From positions 3,162,001-3,226,000 of the forward strand of contig NZ_JQLI01000008.1 in assembly GCF_000744095.1 (NCBI RefSeq): a stretch of 64,000 nucleotides of DNA, given 5' to 3'. The translations under genes were made by a program, and so were the position numbers. Under the pieces are notes generated by a model that was not told the DNA's origin, did not search any database, and worked only from the letters and a program-made list of their open reading frames with translations. Positions within the stretch are counted from its first letter, which is position 1; every line of letters starts with the position of its first letter. Shown here piece after piece: positions 35,350 to 43,315 of this stretch. Origin of the DNA: Cupriavidus necator A5-1. Its GTDB lineage: Bacteria; Pseudomonadota; Gammaproteobacteria; Burkholderiales; Burkholderiaceae.

Positions 35350-35693
35350 AACTCTCCGAACGTCTTCTCGAAATCTTCGACGCCAAGGTCGCGGCCGAGC
35401 GCGAACAGATCAGCGCCCAAGCGCCAGACATTGATGCGCTGGGAGAGATCTTGGCGTCCGCACACTACGCCGGGTTGGAGATCCAGCCCGAGCGCATCTA
35501 TGCACAAGGGGACTCGATCTTGTTGACCTGCGGCGCCAGGGATGAGGCTGTTCTCGCCTGGATGCTGCGTAGCGGCTTCAGCCTCAAGGCCGCGGATCCA
35601 TCCGACCGCTATGTACACAACCGCCTCACCCATCCGAGGCTTACTTGCCTGGTCACCATTCTGACCTCCAAAGAGGGCGAGGTGCGGGCATGA
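35346..35693 (+). CDS. Phage early protein, unknown
   Basis: A 115-residue protein (MKLSERLLEIFDAKVAAEREQISAQAPDIDALGEILASAHYAGLEIQPERIYAQGDSILLTCGARDEAVLAWMLRSGFSLKAADP ...). A helical start and a beta end. No motif recognised. Overlaps both neighbours by 4 bases. Confidence 0.5.
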   Translation: MKLSERLLEIFDAKVAAEREQISAQAPDIDALGEILASAHYAGLEIQPERIYAQGDSILLTCGARDEAVLAWMLRSGFSLKAADPSDRYVHNRLTHPRLTCLVTILTSKEGEVRA

Positions 35694-35926
35694 GCATCCC
35701 CGGCTTCCGCGTGCGCACCGCGGAGAACAACAAGGCCTTCGCCGAACGCGTCAGCCGCGTCGGCAAGGCCGCCATCCCGCCCGGGCTGCCGTCGGCGCAG
35801 GAAGTTGTCACCGCCATCGACGGCGTCCTGCAGTGCGAGAACTTCTACTCCGCGGCGGCTCAGGATGCGCTGGCCCGCCTGGTGATCGTGCGCGAGCAGT
35901 TCGCCGCTTCCATGAAAGGGGAATGA
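35690..35926 (+). CDS. Small phage protein
   Basis: A 78-residue protein (MSIPGFRVRTAENNKAFAERVSRVGKAAIPPGLPSAQEVVTAIDGVLQCENFYSAAAQDALARLVIVREQFAASMKGE). Mostly helical. ATGA overlaps at both ends. Function unknown. Confidence 0.5.
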   Translation: MSIPGFRVRTAENNKAFAERVSRVGKAAIPPGLPSAQEVVTAIDGVLQCENFYSAAAQDALARLVIVREQFAASMKGE

Positions 35927-36168
35927 CCATGGGCGCACAAAGCATCCATCTTTGCCTGGACGTCAAAGGCTTCCTTGCCAATGCGCCAAAGAGCCGGTAC
36001 CGCGGCATGTTCAAACATGACGACGGCCGCACGATGACGCCCGACGAAGCGAAGTACCACCTCCTCGACGAGCTCGCAAAGGGAAACCTCTTCATTCCCT
36101 TCGGCAAGTGCGACAACTTCGACCCGAAGTCGGGATGTCTGGGTCACCCGGTTGGGGATGCCAAGTGA
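35923..36168 (+). CDS. Small phage protein with Cys pair at C-terminus
   Basis: An 81-residue protein from ATG 35923 (overlapping the previous stop), MTMGAQSIHLCLDVKGFLANAPKSRYRGMFKHDDGRTMTPDEAKYHLLDELAKGNLFIPFGKCDNFDPKSGCLGHPVGDAK. GKCDNFDPKSGCLGH at the end resembles a small metal or structural site. The longer upstream frame is rejected. Confidence 0.5.
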   Translation: MTMGAQSIHLCLDVKGFLANAPKSRYRGMFKHDDGRTMTPDEAKYHLLDELAKGNLFIPFGKCDNFDPKSGCLGHPVGDAK

Positions 36169-36464
36169 CCTGGCAAGCCGCCGCCTTTTTCCTGCCCGCT
36201 GCCATGGCTTTGATGGCGCTGGGCGCCTACACCAACTACCGATTCATCAAGCGCATCACTGACGGGGGGATCGCAATGAAACTGGTCAGCACCACCACCA
36301 TGATCAAGCGACTGGAGGGTCTGCTTGGCACTCGCGACCTGAGCGAGTGGGAGCAGGACTTCGTCCGAAAGCTTGCCGCTGAGGCCGCCTCCGGCCAGGT
36401 CACCGGACTCACCGGCGCCCAGGTCGACAAACTCGACGAACTGCACGGGAGGCACTTCGCATGA
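36165..36464 (+). CDS. Phage protein with N-terminal membrane segment (GTG start)
   Basis: A 99-residue frame from GTG 36165, which overlaps the previous TGA. Residues 4-24 (WQAAAFFLPAAMALMALGAYT) are a membrane segment, then a soluble helical part (MKLVSTTTMIKRLEGLLGTRDLSEWEQDFVRKLAAEAASGQVTGLTGAQVDKLDELHGRHFA). An ATG at 36276 with GGGGG before it could start a soluble-only product. One gene may therefore yield two forms. Confidence 0.5.
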   Translation: MTWQAAAFFLPAAMALMALGAYTNYRFIKRITDGGIAMKLVSTTTMIKRLEGLLGTRDLSEWEQDFVRKLAAEAASGQVTGLTGAQVDKLDELHGRHFA

Positions 36465-37114
36465 CCTGCACTCAGCAGCACTTCGAGCGCGACGTGGCCC
36501 AGCACCAGATGACGGTGATCCATGACGTCGGCGCGCACCGGCACCTGATGTTCCGTGAGCCGGGTAACAGCCCTTACTGGTTCGAGATCCTGACGTGGCC
36601 GGGCACGCTCTGCATCAAGGGCGACATGGGCACTTACGTGTTCTCGCGTCTGCAGGACATGTTCCAATTCTTCCGCACCGACGACCGCGGCGACCCAAAG
36701 AAGATCTACATCAACAAGGGCTACTGGGCCGAGAAGCTGCAGGCCGTGGACTGCGACGGGTACGGACGTGGAAGCGCCGAACGCTTCAGCGCGGAAATCT
36801 TCAAGCGTCGCGTGGTGGAGCGGTTCCGCGCTTACTGCAGCGACCGTGAGGTGGACCACGCGAAGCGACGCGAGATGTGGGAAGCGCTCCGCGAAGACGT
36901 GCTGGAAACGGCCGACGAAGGTGATGCGACTCCCGCCTTCGATTCGCTCATGGCATTCCGTGACGAGGACCATCCTCGCCTCTTCGAGGACTGCTGGGAG
37001 TGGCACTGCAAGGAGTACACGTTCCACTTCATCTGGAACCTGTACGCGATCGCCTGGGCTATCCGCCAGTACGACGCCGCCAAACTCGCCCCCCAGGCGG
37101 AGGTGGCAGCATGA
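36461..37114 (+). CDS. Conserved phage protein, unknown
   Basis: A 217-residue protein (MTCTQQHFERDVAQHQMTVIHDVGAHRHLMFREPGNSPYWFEILTWPGTLCIKGDMGTYVFSRLQDMFQFFRTDD ...). The L-x-I-x-G-D-M-G-x-Y-x-F-[ST]-R-L-x-D-M-F-x-F-F segment is highly recognisable in a family of conserved prophage proteins with no characterised member known to me. It is the largest gene of this part of the operon, ends with an ATGA overlap. Confidence 0.6.
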   Translation: MTCTQQHFERDVAQHQMTVIHDVGAHRHLMFREPGNSPYWFEILTWPGTLCIKGDMGTYVFSRLQDMFQFFRTDDRGDPKKIYINKGYWAEKLQAVDCDGYGRGSAERFSAEIFKRRVVERFRAYCSDREVDHAKRREMWEALREDVLETADEGDATPAFDSLMAFRDEDHPRLFEDCWEWHCKEYTFHFIWNLYAIAWAIRQYDAAKLAPQAEVAA

Positions 37115-37641
37115 TCCGCCGACTCCTGCTCGCCTACTCCGCCCGCCGGCCCGTCAAGATCATTTCGGATGGCAATCGGCCCTACCTCGAGCGCTATTTC
37201 GTCTGCGCCGTGTTCGGGATCCGTGTGTATCTGCACCGTTTCGTCGGCTCGGATCCGGACCGGGGCCTGCATGACCACCCCTGGCGCTGGGCCCTGTCGC
37301 TGATCCTGCTTGGCTGGTACTACGAGGCCACGCGCCAATATGGCGAGCCGCGCCCGGTGCGCTGGTTCAACTTCCTGACCGGCGACAGCTTCCACCGCGT
37401 GATCCTGTCCCCGGAGAACGAGAGCACCGATGTGTTCGACTTCTGCACGCCTGCCGAGGTCTGGTCGCTGTTCATTGTGCCGGCCAGGGACGTCAAACCC
37501 TGGGGCTTCCTTCGCTCGAAGGGGCAACTCGGCCAAGTCTTCACCCCTTTCGACTATGGCCCGGCAGGCAAGCCTGCCAAGTGGTGGATCAATGCGCCTA
37601 AAGGCCGCGACGCCGCCGGCCGCAAGGGAGGTGCCCAATGA
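37111..37641 (+). CDS. Cupin-like conserved phage protein
   Basis: A 176-residue protein starting MIRRLLLAYSARRPVKIISDGNRPYLERYFVCAVFGIRVYLHRFVGSDPDRGLHDHPWRWALSLILLGWYYE. The YLERY...YLHRF..SDPDRG.HDHPW....LIL.G-Y-E core with the LHDHPW histidines is typical of small cupin-like proteins in prophages. It may bind a metal. Function not known. Overlaps both neighbours by 4 bases. Confidence 0.55.
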   Translation: MIRRLLLAYSARRPVKIISDGNRPYLERYFVCAVFGIRVYLHRFVGSDPDRGLHDHPWRWALSLILLGWYYEATRQYGEPRPVRWFNFLTGDSFHRVILSPENESTDVFDFCTPAEVWSLFIVPARDVKPWGFLRSKGQLGQVFTPFDYGPAGKPAKWWINAPKGRDAAGRKGGAQ

Positions 37642-38198
37642 AAAGGACCTGGAAGGCATGGACCGAGGCGGATGACGCGCTGCTGCGCCAGCACTGGCAG
37701 ACAGACGCCCCTGTCAAGGACATTGCACGCGAGTTCCCCGGCCGCTCGCCAGCAGCGGTCCAGAAGCACGCCATCGATATCGGGCTGCCGGCGCGCGGGA
37801 ATGTGCGGCGACCGAAGTACTACCCCGTCTGGGAGGGAATCAAGCTTGAGTTGGCGAAGGGCCGCATGCTCAGCGCCGACGAACTCGCTAGGCGTCTGAA
37901 GGTCACGCCGCGCGCGGTACTTAAGAACCTGACCCTCAGGCACGGCACCGCGGTCCGCGTAGCTGGCTATGGCCCCGTGGTGACACGCGCGCCGGCGCCC
38001 CGGCTCTGGAGGCTCGGTAGCGGCCCGGATGCGCCGCCTCCCACCCGCAAAAGCAAGCGCGAGGTCAACCGCGACTACAACCGACGCATGCGAAAGGACC
38101 CGGAATTCTGCCTTCGAGATGAGCAAACCCGACGTCTGCGCTATGCGGAAAAGACCGGCAAGCTGATCCGCCGTGACCCCGCTGCGGCCTGGTTCTGA
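37638..38198 (+). CDS. DNA-binding protein with Myb/SANT-like and wHTH motifs
   Basis: A 186-residue basic protein. Residues 5-50 (WKAWTEADDALLRQHWQTDAPVKDIAREFPGRSPAAVQKHAIDIGLP) are a Myb/SANT-like HTH typical of phage regulators. Residues about 75-105 (GRMLSADELARRLKVTPRAVLKNLTLRHG) form another HTH. The C-terminal segment is rich in Arg. Control of the early operon is plausible. It ends 30 bases before the methyltransferase. Confidence 0.6.
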   Translation: MKRTWKAWTEADDALLRQHWQTDAPVKDIAREFPGRSPAAVQKHAIDIGLPARGNVRRPKYYPVWEGIKLELAKGRMLSADELARRLKVTPRAVLKNLTLRHGTAVRVAGYGPVVTRAPAPRLWRLGSGPDAPPPTRKSKREVNRDYNRRMRKDPEFCLRDEQTRRLRYAEKTGKLIRRDPAAAWF

Positions 38199-38228
38199 CA
38201 ACCCCAACAATGAAGGAAGCAAGCCAGC

Positions 38229-40007
38229 ATGATTCGCGACCAGTTCCTGCTCGACATTGCACCTGAGCTCATCATCGACAACTTCGCCGGCGGCGGTGGT
38301 GCCAGCTGCGGCATTGAGTTGGCCCTCGGCCGCCACGTCGACATCGCGGTCAACCACGACCCTGAGGCCGTGGCGATGCACGCCATGAACCACCCCCAAA
38401 CCGAGCACCACTGCGAAAGCGTGTGGGATGTGGACCCGCTCGACCTGGTGAAGGGGCGGCCGGTCGGCCTCGCCTGGTTCAGCCCGGACTGCAAGCATTT
38501 CAGCAAGGCCAAAGGCGGCAAGCCGCGCGACAAGAAGATCCGGGGCCTCGCCTGGGTGGCAATGCGCTGGGCGGCGCTGGTACGGCCGCGCGTCATCATC
38601 CTAGAGAACGTGGAAGAGTTCCAGACGTGGGGCCCGGTGCTGGCCGACGGGAACCCGTGCCCGAAGCGCAAGGGCGACACCTTCCGCTCTTTCGTGCGCC
38701 AGCTGCATGAGAAGGGCTACGCCGTCGAATGGCGCGAACTGCGCGCCTGCGACTATGGCGCGCCGACAATCAGGAAACGCCTGTTCTTGATCGCCCGTTG
38801 CGATGGCAAACCCATCGTCTGGCCGGAGCCGACGCACGGTGCACCGGACAGCGCCGCGGTGAAGGCGAGGCAGCGCAAGCCGTGGCGCACGGCCGCCGAG
38901 TGCATCGACTGGTCGATCCCTTGCCCGTCGATCTTCGAGCGCGCCCGCCCGCTGGCTGAGGCCACGGAGCGCCGGATCGCGCGCGGCCTGCGCCGGTATG
39001 TCATCGGTGCCGCCGATCCGTATGTTGTGAAGCTGCCTGCCAGCGCCGCGGCGCCGATCTTGACCGAGTGCGCCAACGCGTCCGGCCAGCGCAGCTTCCG
39101 CGCCGACGAGCCGCTGCGCACGCAGTGCGCCGAGGTCAAGGGCGGGCACTTCGCGCTGGCGTCCGCGACTCTGGTGCAGACCGGCTATGGCGAACGTCCC
39201 GGCCAAGCGCCGCGCGCGCCGGGGCTGGACAAGCCGCTGGGCACGGCCGTCGCCGGCGGCGTTAAGCATGCGCTGGTTTCAGCCTTCCTCGCCAAGCACT
39301 ACGGCGGCAACGAGACGCCCGGCGCAGACCTACGCGACCCGACCAGCACCATCACCGCCAAGGATCATCACGCTCTGGTGACGGCCCAGCTCGTGGGCTG
39401 CGGAGGCCGCGCCGGCCAGAGCAGGCCGCGCGACGCGGGCGAGCCGATGCAGACGATCACTGCCAAGGGTGACACCGCCATCGCCACGTCGCACTTGGTG
39501 AAGCTGCGCGGCGAGTGCACCGGCAGCTCGACCGACGCGCCGGCAACGACTGTGACCGCCGGTGGTACGCACATCGGCGAGGTTCGCGCCTTCCTGGTGA
39601 AGTACTACAGCGAGGGCGGCCAGGATCAGGACTGCCGCGACCCGATGCACACCATCCCGACCAAGGACCGACTCGGCCTGGTGACCGTGGCAGGCGAGCA
39701 GTACCAGATCGCCGACATCGGCATGCGCATGCTGGTCCCGCCTGAGCTGTACCGGGCCCAAGGCTTCCCCAGCACATACATCTTTGCCCCAACCATCGAC
39801 CCAGCCGATCCGCTGCTGGCGTTCGTACGCGAAGCCCTGATGCGCATCGGGAAGATGAAGGCTTACCGCCTGCCGCAGCACGCTCAGGTCCGTATGTGTG
39901 GCAACAGTGTCAGCCCGCCGATGGCTGCCGCACTGGTTCGTGCCAACGTGCCTGAGATGGCCAGCTGGACGGCGAAGGAATCGAAGGCGATCAAGGAGGC
40001 AGCGTGA
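38229..40007 (+). CDS. C5 DNA (cytosine) methyltransferase
   Basis: A 592-residue protein. Motif I is NFAGGGGASCG (18-28); motif IV is WFSPDCKHFSKAKGG (83-97) with catalytic Cys88 in an atypical SPDC context; ENV (126-128) is motif VI; GAPTIRKRLF (177-186) is motif VIII; GNSVSPPMAAAL near the C-terminus is motif X. The long region 292-487 between motifs VIII and X is the target domain and is repetitive. There is no restriction gene nearby, so it probably protects phage DNA or acts as a regulator. Recognition sequence unknown. It overlaps DUF5131 by 4 bases. Confidence 0.9.
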   Translation: MIRDQFLLDIAPELIIDNFAGGGGASCGIELALGRHVDIAVNHDPEAVAMHAMNHPQTEHHCESVWDVDPLDLVKGRPVGLAWFSPDCKHFSKAKGGKPRDKKIRGLAWVAMRWAALVRPRVIILENVEEFQTWGPVLADGNPCPKRKGDTFRSFVRQLHEKGYAVEWRELRACDYGAPTIRKRLFLIARCDGKPIVWPEPTHGAPDSAAVKARQRKPWRTAAECIDWSIPCPSIFERARPLAEATERRIARGLRRYVIGAADPYVVKLPASAAAPILTECANASGQRSFRADEPLRTQCAEVKGGHFALASATLVQTGYGERPGQAPRAPGLDKPLGTAVAGGVKHALVSAFLAKHYGGNETPGADLRDPTSTITAKDHHALVTAQLVGCGGRAGQSRPRDAGEPMQTITAKGDTAIATSHLVKLRGECTGSSTDAPATTVTAGGTHIGEVRAFLVKYYSEGGQDQDCRDPMHTIPTKDRLGLVTVAGEQYQIADIGMRMLVPPELYRAQGFPSTYIFAPTIDPADPLLAFVREALMRIGKMKAYRLPQHAQVRMCGNSVSPPMAAALVRANVPEMASWTAKESKAIKEAA

Positions 40008-41032
40008 GCGAGAACAGCAAGATCGAGTGGACTGACCACACCTTCAACCCGTGGGAGGGGTGCCAGAAGGTCGGCCCCGGCTGCGACCACTGCTACGCGG
40101 AGACGCGCAATGCGCGCTTCGGTGGAGGCGTGGCCGTGAACTGGGGCCCGGGCGCGCCGCGCCGGCGCACCTCGCCGGCCAACTGGCGCAAGCCGCTGGC
40201 GTGGAACGCGAACCATGACGCCTTCTTCGGCGAGCACGGCCGGCGGCAGCGCGTCTTCTGCGCCAGCCTGGCTGACGTGTTCGACAACGCCGTCGATCCG
40301 GCGTGGCGTGCCGACCTATTCCATCTCATCGAGCAAACGCCGAATCTGGACTGGCTGCTGCTGACCAAGCGGATCGGGAATGCCGATCGCATGATCAGGG
40401 AGGCGCGCATTTCCCTAGTCGGCTCGACTCGGCTGGTTGTGCCGGAGGTGCTTCCAAATGTCTGGCTGGGCGCGACGATCGTCAATCAGGCTGAGGCCGA
40501 CCGCGACATCCCGAAGCTGCTGGCTGTGCCGGCACACGTTCGGTTCCTATCGATGGAGCCGCTGCTGGGGCCGGTAGACCTGGGCGTGATCGACATCGAT
40601 GGGCATTCGGAAATCTACCCACTCAAGGGCACCGCCGGCTGCGAGGACGTCGAAGGCAATGCAGCCCCTGATTTGCCTGCAATCGACTGGGTGATTGTCG
40701 GCGGCGAAAGCGGACCCGGCGCGCGGCCTATGAGCCCAGACTGGGCGCGTTCCCTGCGCGACCAGTGCCGGCGGGCCGGCGTGCCGTTTTTGCTCAAGCA
40801 GTGGGGCGAGTTTGTCCCCTACGAGCACGATGCCCAGCCGCCCTTCCTGACTTCGCAGCATGGCGACTTCTTCGATGGACATGGACTGCCGGACTTCGAA
40901 AGCGGCGAGAGCTGCGGTGACTGGCACCGAGACGAAACCTGCAGGCTGCTCGCGCGTCGCGTTGGCAAGAAGGCCGCCGGCCGCCTGCTCGACGGCGTGC
41001 AGCACGACGGATTCCCGGGAGAAGCAGCATGA
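40004..41032 (+). CDS. DUF5131 (Gp37/Gp68 family) phage protein
   Basis: A 342-residue protein with IEWTDHTFNPWEGCQKVGPGCDHCYAE near the start, giving Cys20, Cys27 and Cys30. This Cys cluster and the later LLTKRIGNADRM, GATIVNQAEADRDIPKLLAVPAHVRFLSMEPLLGPVDL and DWVIVGGESGPGARPM segments are those of the DUF5131/Gp37-Gp68 family, common in mycobacteriophages and prophages. The cysteine pattern suggests an iron-sulfur cluster of the radical SAM kind. Activity not known to me. The neighbour is a methyltransferase. Confidence 0.8.
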   Translation: MSENSKIEWTDHTFNPWEGCQKVGPGCDHCYAETRNARFGGGVAVNWGPGAPRRRTSPANWRKPLAWNANHDAFFGEHGRRQRVFCASLADVFDNAVDPAWRADLFHLIEQTPNLDWLLLTKRIGNADRMIREARISLVGSTRLVVPEVLPNVWLGATIVNQAEADRDIPKLLAVPAHVRFLSMEPLLGPVDLGVIDIDGHSEIYPLKGTAGCEDVEGNAAPDLPAIDWVIVGGESGPGARPMSPDWARSLRDQCRRAGVPFLLKQWGEFVPYEHDAQPPFLTSQHGDFFDGHGLPDFESGESCGDWHRDETCRLLARRVGKKAAGRLLDGVQHDGFPGEAA

Positions 41033-41334
41033 AACTCTTCACCGTAGAAGTGAGCGTGACCGCCGTTGTGATCGCGGACAGCGAAAAGGAAGCGCGTTCG
41101 GTGGCCAGCTATGAGCTTCGTGACATCGTCAGCGACGCCGAGCCGGAAATCGATGTGCTCGGCGAAATCAAGGGCCTGAACCGCTTGCCGTCCAAATGGG
41201 ATCCGATGTGCTTGCCGTACGGCGGCGACGGCGAGACGCGCCTGAAAGACCTGCTGCCCGAGACCGAGCCGGTGCGCGACACCCGCACCATCGATATGTT
41301 CGAGCAGGTAGCTACGGCTGGGGAGGCAGCTTGA
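41029..41334 (+). CDS. Small phage protein
   Basis: A 101-residue protein (MKLFTVEVSVTAVVIADSEKEARSVASYELRDIVSDAEPEIDVLGEIKGLNRLPSKWDPMCLPYGGDGETRLKDLLPETEPVRD ...). It resembles small proteins that follow DUF5131 genes. Function unknown. It overlaps DUF5131 by 4 bases. Confidence 0.5.
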   Translation: MKLFTVEVSVTAVVIADSEKEARSVASYELRDIVSDAEPEIDVLGEIKGLNRLPSKWDPMCLPYGGDGETRLKDLLPETEPVRDTRTIDMFEQVATAGEAA

Positions 41335-41360
41335 GAGCTTCACCTACTCATTCCAAAGGC

Positions 41361-41885
41361 CTACTTGATCGCGGCCAGTTGGGCCGAGATTCGTTTCTTG
41401 ATGTCTTCGCAACCATCGCACATTTCACGGAGCCCAGTGAAAAAGGCATCGTGCTGAGCTGCATCCATGCTGCTGTAGAGACGAATAGCAGCTTCGACGT
41501 TCTCTCGGAATTGGCGCACGGTGCCGCTCAACATGAGGACCAACCTGACGAGTTCGGGTGTATTCAGCTCATGAAGCGGGATAGCCGTGACAGCTTTCTC
41601 AATCTCACCCAGCCCATGCTGATCGAAGTGCTTATCGCCAACGCCAATCAGGTAGAGGGCTTCCCTGTCCTTGATCTCGCTGGCCGCGTGCCCAAGCCTT
41701 TGCTGAGCTGCTGTGGCAATTTCCAAGACTGCGCCGGCCAATGTCTTCCGAGCATGCAGGCGATCCGACCGCTGAAGTCGCGTTCCTGTGCGGCCCGCCC
41801 ACCAGATAGCAGCAACCGACGCGACGGCTTGCGCCCATCCCGCGAGGGCTTGGTGGGACTCAATCCACTGAAGGATGCATGCCAT
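41361..41885 (-). CDS. Antisense-oriented membrane-anchored protein (candidate moron)
   Basis: A 174-residue protein from ATG 41885 (MACILQWIESHQALAGWAQAVASVAAIWWAGRTGTRLQRSDRLHARKTL ...). An N-terminal membrane segment (about 14-30), then a helical domain (AVLEIATAAQQRLGHAASEIKDREALYLIG ... DAFFTGLREMCDGCEDIKKRISAQLAAIK). It is the only minus-strand gene in the plus-strand operon. Its first codons overlap the start of the ASCH-like gene on the other strand (ATG and CAT share bases 41884-41885), so its promoter must lie inside that gene. The orientation suggests autonomous expression in the lysogen. Upstream frame extension lacks support. Confidence 0.6.
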   Translation of the reverse strand: MACILQWIESHQALAGWAQAVASVAAIWWAGRTGTRLQRSDRLHARKTLAGAVLEIATAAQQRLGHAASEIKDREALYLIGVGDKHFDQHGLGEIEKAVTAIPLHELNTPELVRLVLMLSGTVRQFRENVEAAIRLYSSMDAAQHDAFFTGLREMCDGCEDIKKRISAQLAAIK

Positions 41886-42594
41886 GCGTGAACTCCCGAT
41901 CTTGTTTTCTGGCGCGATGGTACGCGCCATCCTCGACGGCCGGAAGACCCAGACGCGGCGCGTGGTGAAGCCGAAGCGCGGCTGGCCAATCGACTTCGTC
42001 GGTGGCGGCCCTGTGGGCGGCCCGGACTGGAACGACCCTGCCTGTTGGGGATTCGAGGACTTGAACACCGCTATCTGGTGGCTCCTCAAGTCCGATGGCG
42101 ATGGATCAGAGCAGATCCCATGCCCCCACGGACAGCCGGGCGACCGCCTGTGGGTCCGCGAGACGTTTTTCGCCTTCGGACGCTGGGAAACGCGATTCAG
42201 CGAGAAGAAGGGCCGCGACGAATGGCATTTCGTCGACATGACGCTGAATATGGATCGGATCTACCAGTACGCCGACCCGACGCCCGACAACGCGCGCCAT
42301 CGCTCCAGCGTCACGCCGGCATGGTGGAAACGGCCAGCGATCCATATGCCCCGCGCAGCATCGCGGATTCTGTTGGATGTCGGTGGTGTGCGCGGCGAGC
42401 GGCTGAACGACTGTAGCGACGCCGATGCGATCGCCGAGGGCTGCGCCGGCGGCCACGGTTCGATCCCAGCCTACCCATACAGCGCCACGCCGCACGAGCA
42501 CTACCGCTGGCTATGGGACAGCATCAACGGCGCCGGCGCATGGGATGCCAACCCGTGGGTCTGGGTGGTCGAATTCAAGCGGGTGGAAGCATGA
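41884..42594 (+). CDS. ASCH-domain-like phage protein
   Basis: A 236-residue protein. MRELPILFSGAMVRAILDGRKTQTRRVVKP at the start is the ASCH-like pattern (P-I-L-F-x-x-x-M-V-x-A-I-L-x-G-x-K-T-Q-T-R-R). It then has QPGDRLWVRETFF and DANPWVWVVEF at the end, which complete a PUA-like beta barrel. ASCH/PUA proteins bind RNA or modified bases. In phages they occur next to DNA modification genes, as here. Start 41884 is used because homologues begin near MRELPILF; ATG 41875 adds three residues. Confidence 0.7.
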   Translation: MRELPILFSGAMVRAILDGRKTQTRRVVKPKRGWPIDFVGGGPVGGPDWNDPACWGFEDLNTAIWWLLKSDGDGSEQIPCPHGQPGDRLWVRETFFAFGRWETRFSEKKGRDEWHFVDMTLNMDRIYQYADPTPDNARHRSSVTPAWWKRPAIHMPRAASRILLDVGGVRGERLNDCSDADAIAEGCAGGHGSIPAYPYSATPHEHYRWLWDSINGAGAWDANPWVWVVEFKRVEA

Positions 42595-42863
42595 CGCGCC
42601 CCGCCCTCGCCCGCACTGCCGCCATCCTCGGCGGCAACGCAGACTTCCGACGCTTCCTGGCCGATTGCTACCCGGAGGCCTGGGCGCAGTTCGGCGCGCT
42701 GCGCGACACCGAGCGCGCTGCCGCCGTGGTCCGAGCCGTGTGCGGCATCGATTCACGCAGCGAGCTGGACCGCAACCCCTACGCCGCTCAACGCTTCCAC
42801 ACCAAGCTCGGCTTCCCCTTCAATGACTGGCGGCCGCGGCAGCCAGATCCGGAGCGCTCATGA
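42591..42863 (+). CDS. Small phage protein
   Basis: A 90-residue protein (MTRPALARTAAILGGNADFRRFLADCYPEAWAQFGALRDTERAAAVVRAVCGIDSRSELDRNPYAAQRFHTKLGFPFNDWRPRQ). The L-G-x-x-x-x-F-x-x-[FW]-L ... A-A-x-x-[VL]-R-x-x-C-x-I-x-S-R-x-E-[LI]-D pattern is shared by a family of small phage proteins of unknown role. Overlaps neighbours by 4 bases. Confidence 0.55.
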   Translation: MTRPALARTAAILGGNADFRRFLADCYPEAWAQFGALRDTERAAAVVRAVCGIDSRSELDRNPYAAQRFHTKLGFPFNDWRPRQPDPERS

Positions 42864-43315
42864 TCGAATCCATCATCAAACCCAAGCGCCCGACCGGCCC
42901 AGGCTGGATTCGCGAGACGGGAGCGGAAATCGAAGCTATCATGCGCGCCGCTGCGATGGGCTTCGCCTGCGAGGCTTGGCTGCACCCTGAATCTGGCATT
43001 GCGACGTTCAGTGCAGTCGAGGTGGCGCACGACCCCGGTCAGCCTGACCTCGGCCCCGAATACCACCTGAGCATCAGCAAGAACGATGGCCGCGGCGGGA
43101 CGCGACGCACGACCAGCGCCGAGGCGCTCTGGTGCCTGGCGCAATTCGACCTGATCGACGCCAAGGAAGACAACCACGTGCCTCACGGCCTGGTGCGCAA
43201 CTTCTGGCGGGCGGTGGCCGATAACCTGTCTGGCTATGAATGCCCCTGCGCCGACGGCGAGCCGGCCATTCGGGAGGACAAGGGCGATTATGTCTGGCGC
43301 GGGGTGACGAAATGA
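42860..43315 (+). CDS. Phage protein, unknown
   Basis: A 151-residue protein (MIESIIKPKRPTGPGWIRETGAEIEAIMRAAAMGFACEAWLHPESGIATFSAVEVAHDPGQPDLGPEYHLSISKNDGRGG ...). It ends in a CPC-containing acidic stretch (GYECPCADGEPAIREDKGDYVWRG). Its overlaps with both neighbours are 4 bases. No function is known. Confidence 0.5.
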   Translation: MIESIIKPKRPTGPGWIRETGAEIEAIMRAAAMGFACEAWLHPESGIATFSAVEVAHDPGQPDLGPEYHLSISKNDGRGGTRRTTSAEALWCLAQFDLIDAKEDNHVPHGLVRNFWRAVADNLSGYECPCADGEPAIREDKGDYVWRGVTK

